From: Treponema socranskii subsp. socranskii VPI DR56BR1116 = ATCC 35536
GTDB lineage: Bacteria > Spirochaetota > Spirochaetia > Treponematales > Treponemataceae
Length of the DNA: 64,000 nt
NCBI RefSeq assembly: GCF_000468115.1
Contig: NZ_AVQI01000006.1
Coordinates: 39,040 to 103,039, forward strand
Direction: 5' to 3'
The first letter of the stretch is position 1, and each line of letters begins with the position of its first letter. Shown here one piece after another: positions 26,159-34,384 of this stretch. The position numbers and the translations under genes were made by a program. The notes under the pieces were generated by a model. The model worked only from the letters and a program-made list of their open reading frames with translations, searched no databases and was not told where the DNA came from.

Positions 26159-27439
26159 ATGGCTGTTGTAAAAAAATCCGCTGCAAAAAAGACGGCGGTA
26201 AAAAAGACAAGCGCCGGTAAAGCGGCAAAAAAAACGACTGTTAAAAAGGCAGCTTCGAAAACGGCAAAAAAGACGGCTGAAAAAAAAGCGGGCACGAAAA
26301 AAACGGTAAAAAAAGTTTCCGCTAAAAAATCCGCTGCAAAAAAGACGCCGGTAAAGGCAAAAGCAGCCGTAAAACCGGCAGCGAAAAAGAGTGCGGCAAA
26401 GAGCGGCATCGATTTTACAGCCGAGATGATCAAAAAAGCGAAAGCATATCAAAAGTCGCTCGTGCTTCCCGAAGGCGATGAAGAGCGTACGATCAAAGCG
26501 GCCGCAAAAATCGTCGCAAAAAAAATCGCAAAAAAAGTGACGCTTCTCGGCTCCCGTGAAAAAATCGAAAGCGCGGCACAATCGCTTAAAGTTTCGCTCG
26601 CAGGCATCGACATCATCGACCCCGCAACCTCTCCGTGGCTCGACGATTTCGGTCAAACCTATTTTGAACTCAGGCAGGGAAAGATCAACAAAAAAACGAA
26701 TCTTCCCGAAGTGGGCGATGCTGCGGCGGGCAAAGCGTATATGCTTTCCGATTATTTGAGCTTCGGTGCGATGATGGTGAGAAAAGGTTATGCCGACGCC
26801 ATGGTAAGCGGCGCGCGCTCGTCGACGGCAGCTCTCCTCCGCGCGGGATTAAAAGTTATCGGCACGGAAAGCAAAACGGCATCTTCGTGCTTTGTCATGG
26901 ATATGCACGATTCGTCGTGGGGTCATAAGGGTTTGATGATTTTTTCCGACTGCGCGGTCGTTCCCGAACCGGATGCCGAACAGCTTTCCGACATTGCAGT
27001 CGCTGCGGGAAAATCGTGCAAAGCGCTTTTAGGCTGCGACCCGTGCATCGCACTCCTTTCCTTTTCAACAAAGGGTTCGGGCGGCGCTCAGCCTTCGGTT
27101 CTCACGGTACAGGAAGCGGTACAAAAAGCGCACGCAAAAGCGCCGTCCCTGTTGCTCGACGGAGAACTGCAGGCGGATGCGGCGCTTATCCCGTCCGTCA
27201 CCGACAAAAAAGCTCCCGGCTCTCCGGTAAAAGGTAAAGTGAACACGATCGTATTCCCGAACCTTTCGGCCGGAAATATCGGCTATAAACTCGTGCAGCG
27301 CCTCGCCCATGCGGATGCGTACGGCCCGATTCTGCAAGGATTTGCCAAGCCGATAAGCGATCTCTCCCGCGGTTGTTCGGTCGAAGATATCGTCATAACG
27401 GCGGCGATCACGCTCGTACAGGCGGGAAGCGCCGTATAA
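26159..27439 (+). CDS. pta: phosphate acetyltransferase with histone-H1-like Lys/Ala N-terminal tail
   Basis: A 426-residue protein. From about residue 84 it is a complete phosphotransacetylase: LVLPEGDEERTIKAA, SGARSSTAALLRAGLKVIG, FSTKGSG, and NTIVFPNLSAGNIGYKLVQRL. This enzyme interconverts acetyl-CoA and acetyl phosphate. Normal short Pta is about 330 residues. The extra 83 residues are a striking KKSAAKK/TAKK/KKTVKK repeat with 30 lysines in the first 81 positions and one acidic residue, like histone H1 or chlamydial Hc1. The tail is in frame, begins with a perfect ribosome binding site (AAGGAGG) and has no internal start with a better one. It could bind DNA, RNA or anionic surfaces. CapA and helicase genes follow in one operon. 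Confidence 0.92.
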   Translation: MAVVKKSAAKKTAVKKTSAGKAAKKTTVKKAASKTAKKTAEKKAGTKKTVKKVSAKKSAAKKTPVKAKAAVKPAAKKSAAKSGIDFTAEMIKKAKAYQKSLVLPEGDEERTIKAAAKIVAKKIAKKVTLLGSREKIESAAQSLKVSLAGIDIIDPATSPWLDDFGQTYFELRQGKINKKTNLPEVGDAAAGKAYMLSDYLSFGAMMVRKGYADAMVSGARSSTAALLRAGLKVIGTESKTASSCFVMDMHDSSWGHKGLMIFSDCAVVPEPDAEQLSDIAVAAGKSCKALLGCDPCIALLSFSTKGSGGAQPSVLTVQEAVQKAHAKAPSLLLDGELQADAALIPSVTDKKAPGSPVKGKVNTIVFPNLSAGNIGYKLVQRLAHADAYGPILQGFAKPISDLSRGCSVEDIVITAAITLVQAGSAV

Positions 27440-28693
27440 ATGAAAATCAGGAACAGCTTTTACCTGCTTTTTTGCATCATCGTCCTCGCTTCGTGTAAGA
27501 CTGTTCCGAAGCAAAGGCCCGCATCGGAAGCGCCCGAAACGCCGAGCGGGCAAAACCTTTCCGTTTCGGCCGAAGAGAATTCCGCACCTTCTTTCGGAAG
27601 CGAAAAAAACGATCGCGAAGAGATACAGCACAACCTCACGCTTTTGTTTGCAGGCGATATCATGGCGCATAAGCCGAACTATTCGATGAGCGATTATTCA
27701 CTCATCTGGAAAGACATCGCCCCGCTCGCCCTCTCGTGCGATTTTTCATTTGCAAACATCGAAGCTCCGGTCGACGACAGCATCCCCTGTGCAAGCTATC
27801 CGCGCTTCAATATGCACTCCGAATATCCCGAAGCGGCGATCAGCGCGGGTTTTAACGTCTTTTCTCTCGTAAACAATCACTCGAACGATCAGGGACTTTC
27901 GGGGATGAAGCATACGCGCGAGTGGGCGGAAAAAACGGAGAGCGCACACAAAGGCACGAAGCGCGAAGTCTTTTTTTCGGGATTAAAAAAATCGGGCGGA
28001 GATGCCATCGGGTATAAAATTATTAAAAAAAACGGATGGACGATTATCTTTTGCGCGGTAACGGAAGTGCTGAACGAAAAAGATTATATCGAATACATGA
28101 ACTACGTGCCGCCCGCGCCCGATGCGAGGGAAGCGTTCGGAAACCGTATACGGCGCATCAGAGCGGAAAACCAGTGCGATATTTTTATCCTTTCGATTCA
28201 TGCGAACGTTCCGGAATACATCCGGAGCGTCTCCGCTTCGCAGCGCGCGTATTATTACAAACTGCTCGACTGCGGAGCCGACATCATTTGGGCAAATCAC
28301 CCGCACATCGTACAAGAGCGCGAGTTTATCGGAAAAAAATCCGAGCGGCGTTTTTCAAAGCTCATACTCTACGCGAACGGCAATACGATAAGCGCGCAGC
28401 GTACAAAGCCCGCCTTCGACACGCCCGATGCTCCGCACGAATATACGGGCGACGGACTTTTATACAAAGTGATCTATTATAAAAAAGAAAAAGGCGGCAT
28501 CGCAATTCTGCACGAAACGAAAGCGCACTACATAACGACGTACATCACGACGGCATATCAATTTGTCATAAAATATCTTGACGACGATTTTATCGCATAT
28601 CTGGGAAACGCGGGACGGCGGGAGTGGATGCGCTACATCGCCGCGCGGAAGATCATCATGGAAAACACACGGGTACGAAAAACATGGCTATAG
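27440..28693 (+). CDS. CapA-like metallophosphatase-fold lipoprotein
   Basis: A 417-residue lipoprotein with a type II signal ending in LASC (Cys19) and a low-complexity linker to residue 60. The body matches the CapA/PgsA superfamily of calcineurin-like folds: FAGDIMAH, FANIEAPVDD, LVNNHSNDQGLSG, SIHANVPEY and WANHPHIVQE are the expected metal-site motifs in order. Relatives take part in poly-gamma-glutamate capsule synthesis, but many spirochaete members have no such cluster, and no pgs genes are here. The ATG follows the pta stop codon directly. It overlaps the helicase gene by 10 bp. Confidence 0.82.
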   Translation: MKIRNSFYLLFCIIVLASCKTVPKQRPASEAPETPSGQNLSVSAEENSAPSFGSEKNDREEIQHNLTLLFAGDIMAHKPNYSMSDYSLIWKDIAPLALSCDFSFANIEAPVDDSIPCASYPRFNMHSEYPEAAISAGFNVFSLVNNHSNDQGLSGMKHTREWAEKTESAHKGTKREVFFSGLKKSGGDAIGYKIIKKNGWTIIFCAVTEVLNEKDYIEYMNYVPPAPDAREAFGNRIRRIRAENQCDIFILSIHANVPEYIRSVSASQRAYYYKLLDCGADIIWANHPHIVQEREFIGKKSERRFSKLILYANGNTISAQRTKPAFDTPDAPHEYTGDGLLYKVIYYKKEKGGIAILHETKAHYITTYITTAYQFVIKYLDDDFIAYLGNAGRREWMRYIAARKIIMENTRVRKTWL

Positions 28694-30831
28694 ATTACAA
28701 ATCGCTTCCTGTATACGAACAAAAGCAGCGCATTCTGGACACGCTCGCGCACAACCAAGTGATCGTCGTGCAAAGCCCGACCGGCAGCGGCAAAACGACT
28801 CAGATTCCGGTCATCCTCTACGAAGCGGGCTACGCCGAAACGGGCATCGTCGCGGTAACGCAGCCGAGACGGATCGCCGCCCTTTCCGTAAGCGAATTCA
28901 TTTCAAAGCAGCTCGGCACGACCTATCCCGGACTGGTCGGATACAAAATGCGCTTCGAAGATAAAACCGACGCGACGACGAGGATTAAAATAATGACCGA
29001 CGGCATTTTGCTGCAGGAAATGAAGCTCGACCCGTGGATGTCCAAGTATTCGGTCATTATGGTCGACGAAGCGCACGAGCGGAGTTTGAATATCGACTTC
29101 GTACTCGGATTGTTAAAACGTGTTTTGACCGAACGCAAAGATTTCAAAGTCATCGTTTCGTCGGCAACGATGAACGCCGAAGCCTTTTCGTCCTACTTCG
29201 ACGGATGCCCCATCGTCACGATCGACACGGTTACCTTTCCCGTCACCCTCGTCTACGATCCGCCTGCCGTCTCGGCAAGCACCGTATCGGACGCCGCATG
29301 CGACGCGCTTTTAACGAAAATCGAAAACACGGTCGAGCGCGTTCTCGACAACAGAATCGATGGCGGCATTTTGATTTTTTTGCCGGGAGAAAAAATTATT
29401 AAAGACTGCCTTTTCCGCCTCGACCGCTCGCCCTTCGCTCGGAAAATCCACACGCTGCCGCTCTACGGCAGGCTTCCGAAAGAAGAGCAGGAGCGCGTTT
29501 TCGCTCCTCCCCCGTTCGGAAAAAAGAAAATAATAATTTCCACGAATATCGCGGAAACGTCCGTTACGATAGGCGACATCACGACCGTCATCGATTCTGG
29601 ACTGGCGAAGCTCAATTTTTACAATCCGCACACGTACACGTCGAGCCTCGTCGAAACGGCCGTTTCAAAAGCGTCGTGCAATCAGCGAAAAGGAAGGGCC
29701 GGACGCACGTGCCCCGGCAGCTGTTACCGCCTCTATCCGCGCAAAGATTACGAAACGCGTGAAATGTACACGACCGAAGAGATTTACCGCACCGATTTGA
29801 GCGAAGTCGTTTTGCGCATGGCCGAACTCGGCATTACGAATTTTTACGATTTCAACTTTCTCTCCCCGCCTTCCCGTGAAGGAATCGCAGGCGCGGTCGA
29901 AACGCTCGTCATGCTGAAAGCGATAACGAAAGACAATACGCTCTCTTCAGTCGGAAAACTCATGGTCGAATTTCCGCTCGAACCGAGGATAAGCCGCATC
30001 ATCGTCGAAGCGATTATGAAATATCCATCCGTTCTCGAAGAAGCGCTCGTCGCAGCCTCTTTTCTTTCGGCCAATTCCCCCTTCGTACTTCCTCCCGGAG
30101 AAGAACTTGAAGCGAGACGAGCGCATCACGCGTTCCGCGACGTACAGGGTGACTTCGTTTCCTACCTGCACATCTTTCGCGCGTACCGCGGCGCTTCGAA
30201 TAAAGCGCGCTTTTGCAAAAACAGTTTTCTTGACGAACGCGTTATGGCGGAAATCGAAAACATAGACATACAGCTTTCGCAGATCGTCACCGATATGCAG
30301 ATCCCGATCACCGGAGGCGGAGCGATGAGCGATTATCTGTGCTGCATAGCCGCGGGTATGATGCAGTTCGTATGCGTGCGCGAAGGAAAAGACAATTACA
30401 AAACGCTGACGACCGAACACATCTGCATCCATCCGGGAAGCAGCATGTTCCGAACCGATCCGCTGTACATCGTCGCGGGGGAAATCGTACGCACATCGCG
30501 CATGTTTGCCATGAGCGTCTCTCCCTTGACGAGGACACTGCTCGACGCGATCGATCCCTCGCTGCGCGAAAAACTTGAAAAAAAATGCACGCGGAAAAGC
30601 AAAGCGTACGAAACGGATATCCTTTCCCCGAAACAAAAGGCGAAAGACGAAAACGGAAAACCGAAAAAAATTATTAAAGAGATAAAAGACGAAGAGTGCG
30701 TTTCGTTCGGCGGAAAAACGTTCGAACTGAAAAAAATCAAGGGCAAAAAAACCGCGCTTCTGCCCTACGAAAATTTTATCAAGGCGGCAAAAAGCGAAAC
30801 CGACGAAAACCTTGTAAAACAGGTCGGATGA
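28684..30831 (+). CDS. DEAH-box ATP-dependent helicase (HrpA/HrpB-like)
   Basis: A 715-residue SF2 DEAH helicase. Motif I SPTGSGKTTQIP, Ia TQPRRIAA, motif II VDEAHERS, III SSATMNA, V STNIAETSVTI and VI QRKGRAGRTCPGSCYRLY are all visible, followed by the ratchet/OB region and a Lys-rich C-terminal tail. It is shorter than E. coli HrpA (1300) and HrpB (809). Such helicases remodel RNA or ribonucleoproteins; HrpA rescues stalled ribosomes in E. coli, but equivalence is not shown. The ATG at 28684 (MAIDYKSLP) overlaps capA; the upstream extension is discarded. Confidence 0.88.
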   Translation: MAIDYKSLPVYEQKQRILDTLAHNQVIVVQSPTGSGKTTQIPVILYEAGYAETGIVAVTQPRRIAALSVSEFISKQLGTTYPGLVGYKMRFEDKTDATTRIKIMTDGILLQEMKLDPWMSKYSVIMVDEAHERSLNIDFVLGLLKRVLTERKDFKVIVSSATMNAEAFSSYFDGCPIVTIDTVTFPVTLVYDPPAVSASTVSDAACDALLTKIENTVERVLDNRIDGGILIFLPGEKIIKDCLFRLDRSPFARKIHTLPLYGRLPKEEQERVFAPPPFGKKKIIISTNIAETSVTIGDITTVIDSGLAKLNFYNPHTYTSSLVETAVSKASCNQRKGRAGRTCPGSCYRLYPRKDYETREMYTTEEIYRTDLSEVVLRMAELGITNFYDFNFLSPPSREGIAGAVETLVMLKAITKDNTLSSVGKLMVEFPLEPRISRIIVEAIMKYPSVLEEALVAASFLSANSPFVLPPGEELEARRAHHAFRDVQGDFVSYLHIFRAYRGASNKARFCKNSFLDERVMAEIENIDIQLSQIVTDMQIPITGGGAMSDYLCCIAAGMMQFVCVREGKDNYKTLTTEHICIHPGSSMFRTDPLYIVAGEIVRTSRMFAMSVSPLTRTLLDAIDPSLREKLEKKCTRKSKAYETDILSPKQKAKDENGKPKKIIKEIKDEECVSFGGKTFELKKIKGKKTALLPYENFIKAAKSETDENLVKQVG

Positions 30832-30930
30832 CTCCGCTGCAAAATACTCTTTGAAAACGGCTATACGCTGCTCGACGGTGAAAAGCTCGAACTTGCTTTA
30901 AAGCTTGCAAAATCGATTTCGCTTTCTCCT

Positions 30931-31254
30931 ATGCCGGAAAACAAATTCGACAAAAAACTCAACATAAGCCTTGCCGACGAAGGTGCATCCGCACGCCTTT
31001 CCGATGCGCTCGACATCGTGCTGGGAGTGGCGGTCGCAAAACAAAAGAGCAAAGAGTACGGCTTCGTGTGCCTCTTTACCGACGGTAACGGCACCTATTG
31101 GTTTAAAGTGTCGCGCGGCTTTGCCACGGCGCTCAACGAAAGCCTTTCATCGCTCGAACTCTTAAGCGACGACGTAAACGCCGACTTTACCGAAGCGCAA
31201 AAAGAAAAAGCGAACCGCGTATACCGCGCCCTCCACTCGCTGTATGAAGCCTAG
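30931..31254 (+). CDS. small hypothetical protein, 5' end uncertain (possible frameshift)
   Basis: The assigned ORF encodes 107 residues from the ATG at 30931. However, coding-like sequence continues 30 codons upstream in the same frame without any ATG, GTG or TTG (a KILFENGYTLLDGEKLEL-like stretch). An ATG at 30828 overlaps the helicase stop codon (ATGA), a typical coupled start, but its frame ends after eight codons. Deleting one A from the AAAA run at 30840-30843 would join them into a 141-residue protein. The real gene is therefore probably 30828-31254 with a frameshift, either natural or a sequence error. No family is recognised. It shares a CTAG with the stop codon of the convergent sirtuin gene. 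Confidence 0.55.
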   Translation: MPENKFDKKLNISLADEGASARLSDALDIVLGVAVAKQKSKEYGFVCLFTDGNGTYWFKVSRGFATALNESLSSLELLSDDVNADFTEAQKEKANRVYRALHSLYEA

Positions 31255-32117
31255 CGGGGCTTCATGCTTCGCCGCATTTTTTCCAGCATGCTTGCAATAT
31301 CGCCGTCTATGCATATCGATCGCCCGCGGATTTCTTCGGGACAGAACGCTTCGCCGTAATTGATGCACGCGTAAAGCGAACGCGGGTTGTCGGCGCACAT
31401 GCGCCAAAACGGATATTTGATAATGCCGGGCGTATTCGAGCCGACGCCCAATTCCAAAAAGAGGATTTTTTCGTTTTTATGCGCCGCGATAAAGTTGCCG
31501 TAGCGTTCGGAGGCTTCGTGCCAACCCTCGTCTTCCACGAAAGTCGAATCGCTTCGAAGGTTCATCGACATCGGTTTTCCGCATCTCGGACAGTACGGAA
31601 TCAAATCGGATGGAATGCGCATGTCTTTTTGCGTTTCGACCATTTTGCGGACGGCCTCTTCGTTGTTGTAGGTTTTGTCGTGGCAGGGAACGGAACACTG
31701 CCATAAGCCGTAATCGCCCTGCGTGTAAAAGAGCCGCGTCTTATCAAAGCCCGCTTTTTGAAAGCAGTGATCGACGTTCGTCGTCAGCACAAAGTAATTC
31801 TTACCGTCCGCCAGCTTGCGCAGATTTTCGTACACCGGTTTCGGCGTGTCGGTATAGCGGTTTATCATAATGTAGCGGCTCCAATACGCCCAAAATTCTT
31901 CGAGCGTTTTAAACGGATAAAATCCGCCCGAATACATATCGGTAAAGCCGTATTTTTTGCGGAAATCCGAAAAATGTTTTTCAAAGCGCTCGCCCGAATA
32001 GGTAAAGCCTGCCGATGTCGAAAGACCCGCGCCTGCCCCTATCAACACCGTATCCGCTTTCGTAAGCGCTTCGTTCAGCCGTTCAATGAGCGGTAAAGAT
32101 TCATTTGTAAATTCCAT
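31251..32117 (-). CDS. SirTM-type sirtuin (protein ADP-ribosyltransferase class)
   Basis: A 288-residue Sir2-fold protein. The NAD site GAGAGLSTSAG is followed by the features of the macrodomain-linked class M sirtuins: RFEKHFSDFRKKYGFTDMYSGGFYPF and FWAYWSRYI. TTNVDH replaces TQNID, and the catalytic His of deacetylases is replaced by Gln in YTQGDYGLWQC. Two Cys pairs (CSVPC and CPRC) form the zinc site. In Gram-positive bacteria, enzymes of this class ADP-ribosylate a lipoylated GcvH-like carrier and are encoded beside a macrodomain hydrolase. Here the matching macrodomain gene lies about 2.3 kb away (34385). No GcvH-L or lipoate ligase gene is in the window. ATG 32117 has an AGGAAA ribosome binding site. 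Confidence 0.88.
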   Translation of the reverse strand: MEFTNESLPLIERLNEALTKADTVLIGAGAGLSTSAGFTYSGERFEKHFSDFRKKYGFTDMYSGGFYPFKTLEEFWAYWSRYIMINRYTDTPKPVYENLRKLADGKNYFVLTTNVDHCFQKAGFDKTRLFYTQGDYGLWQCSVPCHDKTYNNEEAVRKMVETQKDMRIPSDLIPYCPRCGKPMSMNLRSDSTFVEDEGWHEASERYGNFIAAHKNEKILFLELGVGSNTPGIIKYPFWRMCADNPRSLYACINYGEAFCPEEIRGRSICIDGDIASMLEKMRRSMKPR

Positions 32118-32633
32118 AATCTTTTCCTGAATCTCTTTCTATAAAAAATTTAACAAGCCGGCATGCTGTTTTTTCACCTTTTCTTTTTTTCATTTTCATC
32201 GGATATATCAACGACAAGCTTTTTCATTCCGTGCAGTTTTGCGTCATTTTCCAGCAATGATACGATTTCCCGTCCCACGCCTTTTCCAGTCATTTCCGGT
32301 TTAATGAAATACATGCAATGTACTTTTTATATAAAAATAGCACAAAAATCTACTGTTTTCTACGGTATATACTTTAGCGATGTATTGTAGCGGTGTTATC
32401 AACGACAATAACCGCAAATCTCCGCGGACGACTGAAAAATAAACACGACTGCTTGCTGCCAATTGAACAATATACGGCGTATATGCTGCGCAGCATCATT
32501 ACAAGTGTACTTTATTATCTAATGATTGACAGTTTGCCGCACGTTATGAGAGAATCGAATCGGTCAAAAGAGTATCGGAAAATTTGGGCAGCACATGAGC
32601 ACTTTGCTCTAAGTTATATATTGAGAGAGTTGG
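32118..32633. other. 516-bp stretch without an intact gene
   Basis: It holds the acetyltransferase fragment at 32174-32320 (minus strand) and then about 300 bp, lower in GC than the neighbours, leading to the gene at 32634. A 101-codon open frame at 32393-32698 overlaps that gene and shows no family features, so it is not called. Confidence 0.5.
32174..32320 (-). pseudogene. fragment of a GNAT acetyltransferase
   Basis: On the minus strand a 47-codon stretch reads MYFIKPEMTGKGVGREIVSL and onward, ending LVVDISDENEKKKR. The KPEMTGKGVGREIVSLLE segment is GNAT motif A, the acetyl-CoA pyrophosphate-binding loop (Q/RxxGxG/A). Both the N-terminal 60 or so residues and the C-terminal 30-40 residues of a working enzyme are missing. 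It is therefore a decayed acetyltransferase in the accessory patch between the sirtuin and macrodomain genes. Confidence 0.6.
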
Positions 32634-33020
32634 ATGAGACTGTGGCATCAAGATATGATCAGCGAATTGCCGCGCCAACAGCTGTTGGGACAACATAGGG
32701 AGTGTTGTGCCTTGCGCGGAAACGGCTGGGGCAGGCAGCATGCAACTGTCAATTATGTTTTTCGTTATTCACCCTATCTGCTTTATTGTTATCACCGACT
32801 CATTATGGCAGAGATGAATCGGCGAGGCTACAGGGTCAGTCCCGAGTGGTTGGACAAAGACTATCGCGGCAGGAGATGTCCGGCATATAATAATTTAGCG
32901 GTCATTGAAGTACCCAATCCCATATATACCGAACATGATGATTGCTATTATCGTGACTGTCTCAAGAATTTAGAAACCAAGGGAATTCATTTGGATTACT
33001 ATTGTGGGACTCCATTATAA
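32634..33020 (+). CDS. TIGR02328-like protein (pyrimidine-dimer glycosylase related)
   Basis: A 128-residue protein beginning MRLWHQDMISELPRQQLLGQ and continuing HRECCALRGNGWGRQHATVNYVF. I recognise this as the small conserved family annotated TIGR02328, whose N-terminal R/H/W-L-P-QLLGQHREC pattern is shared with T4 endonuclease V-like (DenV) pyrimidine dimer DNA glycosylases. Members probably bind DNA damage, but activity of this subgroup is not established. A GAGAGAG ribosome binding site precedes the ATG. The gene is more AT-rich than the chromosome around it and lies in an accessory patch, which points to recent acquisition. Confidence 0.72.
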   Translation: MRLWHQDMISELPRQQLLGQHRECCALRGNGWGRQHATVNYVFRYSPYLLYCYHRLIMAEMNRRGYRVSPEWLDKDYRGRRCPAYNNLAVIEVPNPIYTEHDDCYYRDCLKNLETKGIHLDYYCGTPL

Positions 33021-33110
33021 AAAGAAAGTCATTGTTCATCGTTTTTTTTCTCCGGATGTTTCCCTCACTGCGTTTGGGGCGGGCTGAAGAGCGGCTTGGG
33101 AGTTGTGATT

Positions 33111-33548
33111 ATGGTAAGAGAAGCGGTTAAAGAAGATTTATATGAATTATTGAACCTATATCTGTTTTTACATGAAAAAGATATTCCGGAAAATTCAAGC
33201 CGTCTGGAAAACACATGGAAAACAATTATTGAAGATAAGAATCATCATATCATCGTCAATGAAATAAACGGTAAAATACTGTCGTCCTGTGTTTGTGTGA
33301 TCATTCCGAATTTGACGAGGGATGTGCGCCCGTATGCGTTTATTGAAAATGTCGTTACGAATGAAGAATACTGCGGAAAAGGATATGCAACGGAATGTCT
33401 CAATTATGCAAAGGAGATAGCGATTAAAAACAATTGCTATAAGATGATGCTTTTGACGGGTACAAAAAAAGAAAGCACATTGAATTTCTATAAAAATGCA
33501 GGGTACAACAGCGAGGATAAAACGGCATTTATACAGTGGCTTGAGTAA
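33111..33548 (+). CDS. GNAT-family N-acetyltransferase
   Basis: A 145-residue acetyltransferase. Residues 80-105 hold the GNAT core: FIENVVTNEEYCGKGYATECLNYA, where EYCGKGYA is the acetyl-CoA loop, followed by a KMMLLTGTKKESTLNFYKNAGY strand-helix that ends the fold. The start is the ATG at 33111, with GGGAG eight bases upstream. The substrate is unknown. Base composition is clearly AT-richer than flanking housekeeping genes, consistent with horizontal transfer. Confidence 0.8.
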   Translation: MVREAVKEDLYELLNLYLFLHEKDIPENSSRLENTWKTIIEDKNHHIIVNEINGKILSSCVCVIIPNLTRDVRPYAFIENVVTNEEYCGKGYATECLNYAKEIAIKNNCYKMMLLTGTKKESTLNFYKNAGYNSEDKTAFIQWLE

Positions 33549-33645
33549 GAAAATAGAAAAGTTTTTCGAAGCAGAGATCTTTATGGAGCAGCCGACTATC
33601 AGTGCAAAAACAATTACGGCGGTAAAGATATATTTCGGCTTTAAT

Positions 33646-33812
33646 TTATAAAATCCGAATTTCGGATTTCCAACCGTTCAATTCCGCAATCAAGTCTGTT
33701 TCGGTTTGCACTTTTTTTTCGCGCTTATCGATGAGTATGTTGCTGTCGGAATCCAAAAAGCGGGTTCGGCGGCCGGCATTTTGCAGACAATAATTTGAAT
33801 GTTCGGCAAACT
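33646..33812 (-). pseudogene. C-terminal gene remnant without a start codon
   Basis: An open stretch of about 54 codons on the minus strand reads FAEHSNYCLQNAGRRTRFLD and on to a KVQTETDLIAELNGWKSEIRIL end with TAA at 33648. It has coding character but no start codon before the upstream stop, and begins just after the RimJ-like gene. It looks like the tail of a lost gene; the family is not recognised. Confidence 0.35.
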
Positions 33813-33825
33813 GTTATTATGTTTT

Positions 33826-34368
33826 TTACTCCTGTAACAACCACGCTTCTTTCGATATACAGGTAAAGTGCTCCGTCCGCAGAACCCCTTTTAAAGCACA
33901 GGGAACGTTTTCTTTCGTATGATGATATCGGAAGCTGCATTTTTCCTGCGCCCGTTTCGATTTATCGTTTCCGTCAAAATATCCGCACCACAGTTTTTCG
34001 AGTTTCAAATCTTCGAAGCCGTGCCGCATCAGCTCGCGAACCGCCTCCGGAATAAGTCCTTGTCCCCAATACGGTACGCCGATCCAAAACCCTATTTCAC
34101 CTTCCGTATCGGGAAGGCCGATATTGCTTAACTTGCCGATCATTAAGGCGATACTGCCTACAGGCTGTCCCGTCTCTTTGAGTACGACCGCGTATGACTC
34201 CGGTACGGAGAGGATATTACTGATGACGGTTCTGCTGTTTTCAACACTCGTATGGACAGCCCATCCGGCTGTCGGCCCCACGTCGGGATGACTTGCATAG
34301 TAAAACAGGTCTTGTGCATCCGATTCTCTCCACGGACTAAGCGTCAATCTCTTTGTTTCCAAAATCAT
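33826..34368 (-). CDS. RimJ/RimL-type GNAT acetyltransferase
   Basis: A 180-residue acetyltransferase. It opens with ETKRLTLSPWRESDAQDLF, the usual start of the RimJ/RimL group, and has GEIGFWIGVPYWGQGLIPEAV, where YWGQGL is the acetyl-CoA loop. The C-terminus (LWCGYFDGNDKSKRAQEKCSF) ends the fold. Such enzymes acetylate N-termini of proteins or small amines; the target here is unknown. The ATG at 34368 has AGGA upstream. It follows the macrodomain gene by 16 bp on the same strand and is probably co-expressed with it. Confidence 0.83.
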   Translation of the reverse strand: MILETKRLTLSPWRESDAQDLFYYASHPDVGPTAGWAVHTSVENSRTVISNILSVPESYAVVLKETGQPVGSIALMIGKLSNIGLPDTEGEIGFWIGVPYWGQGLIPEAVRELMRHGFEDLKLEKLWCGYFDGNDKSKRAQEKCSFRYHHTKENVPCALKGVLRTEHFTCISKEAWLLQE

Positions 34369-34384
34369 CCGGCTGTTCCTTTTG

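Noticed and set aside
30829..30831. Helicase TGA as a selenocysteine codon reading through into the next ORF
   Set aside because: The helicase already has its usual C-terminal tail, no SECIS-like hairpin is evident right after the codon, and a single-base frameshift in a separate small gene explains the open frame better.
32393..32698. 101-codon open frame before the TIGR02328-like gene
   Set aside because: It has no clear ribosome binding site, overlaps the start of the better-supported gene by 65 bp and shows no recognisable domain.
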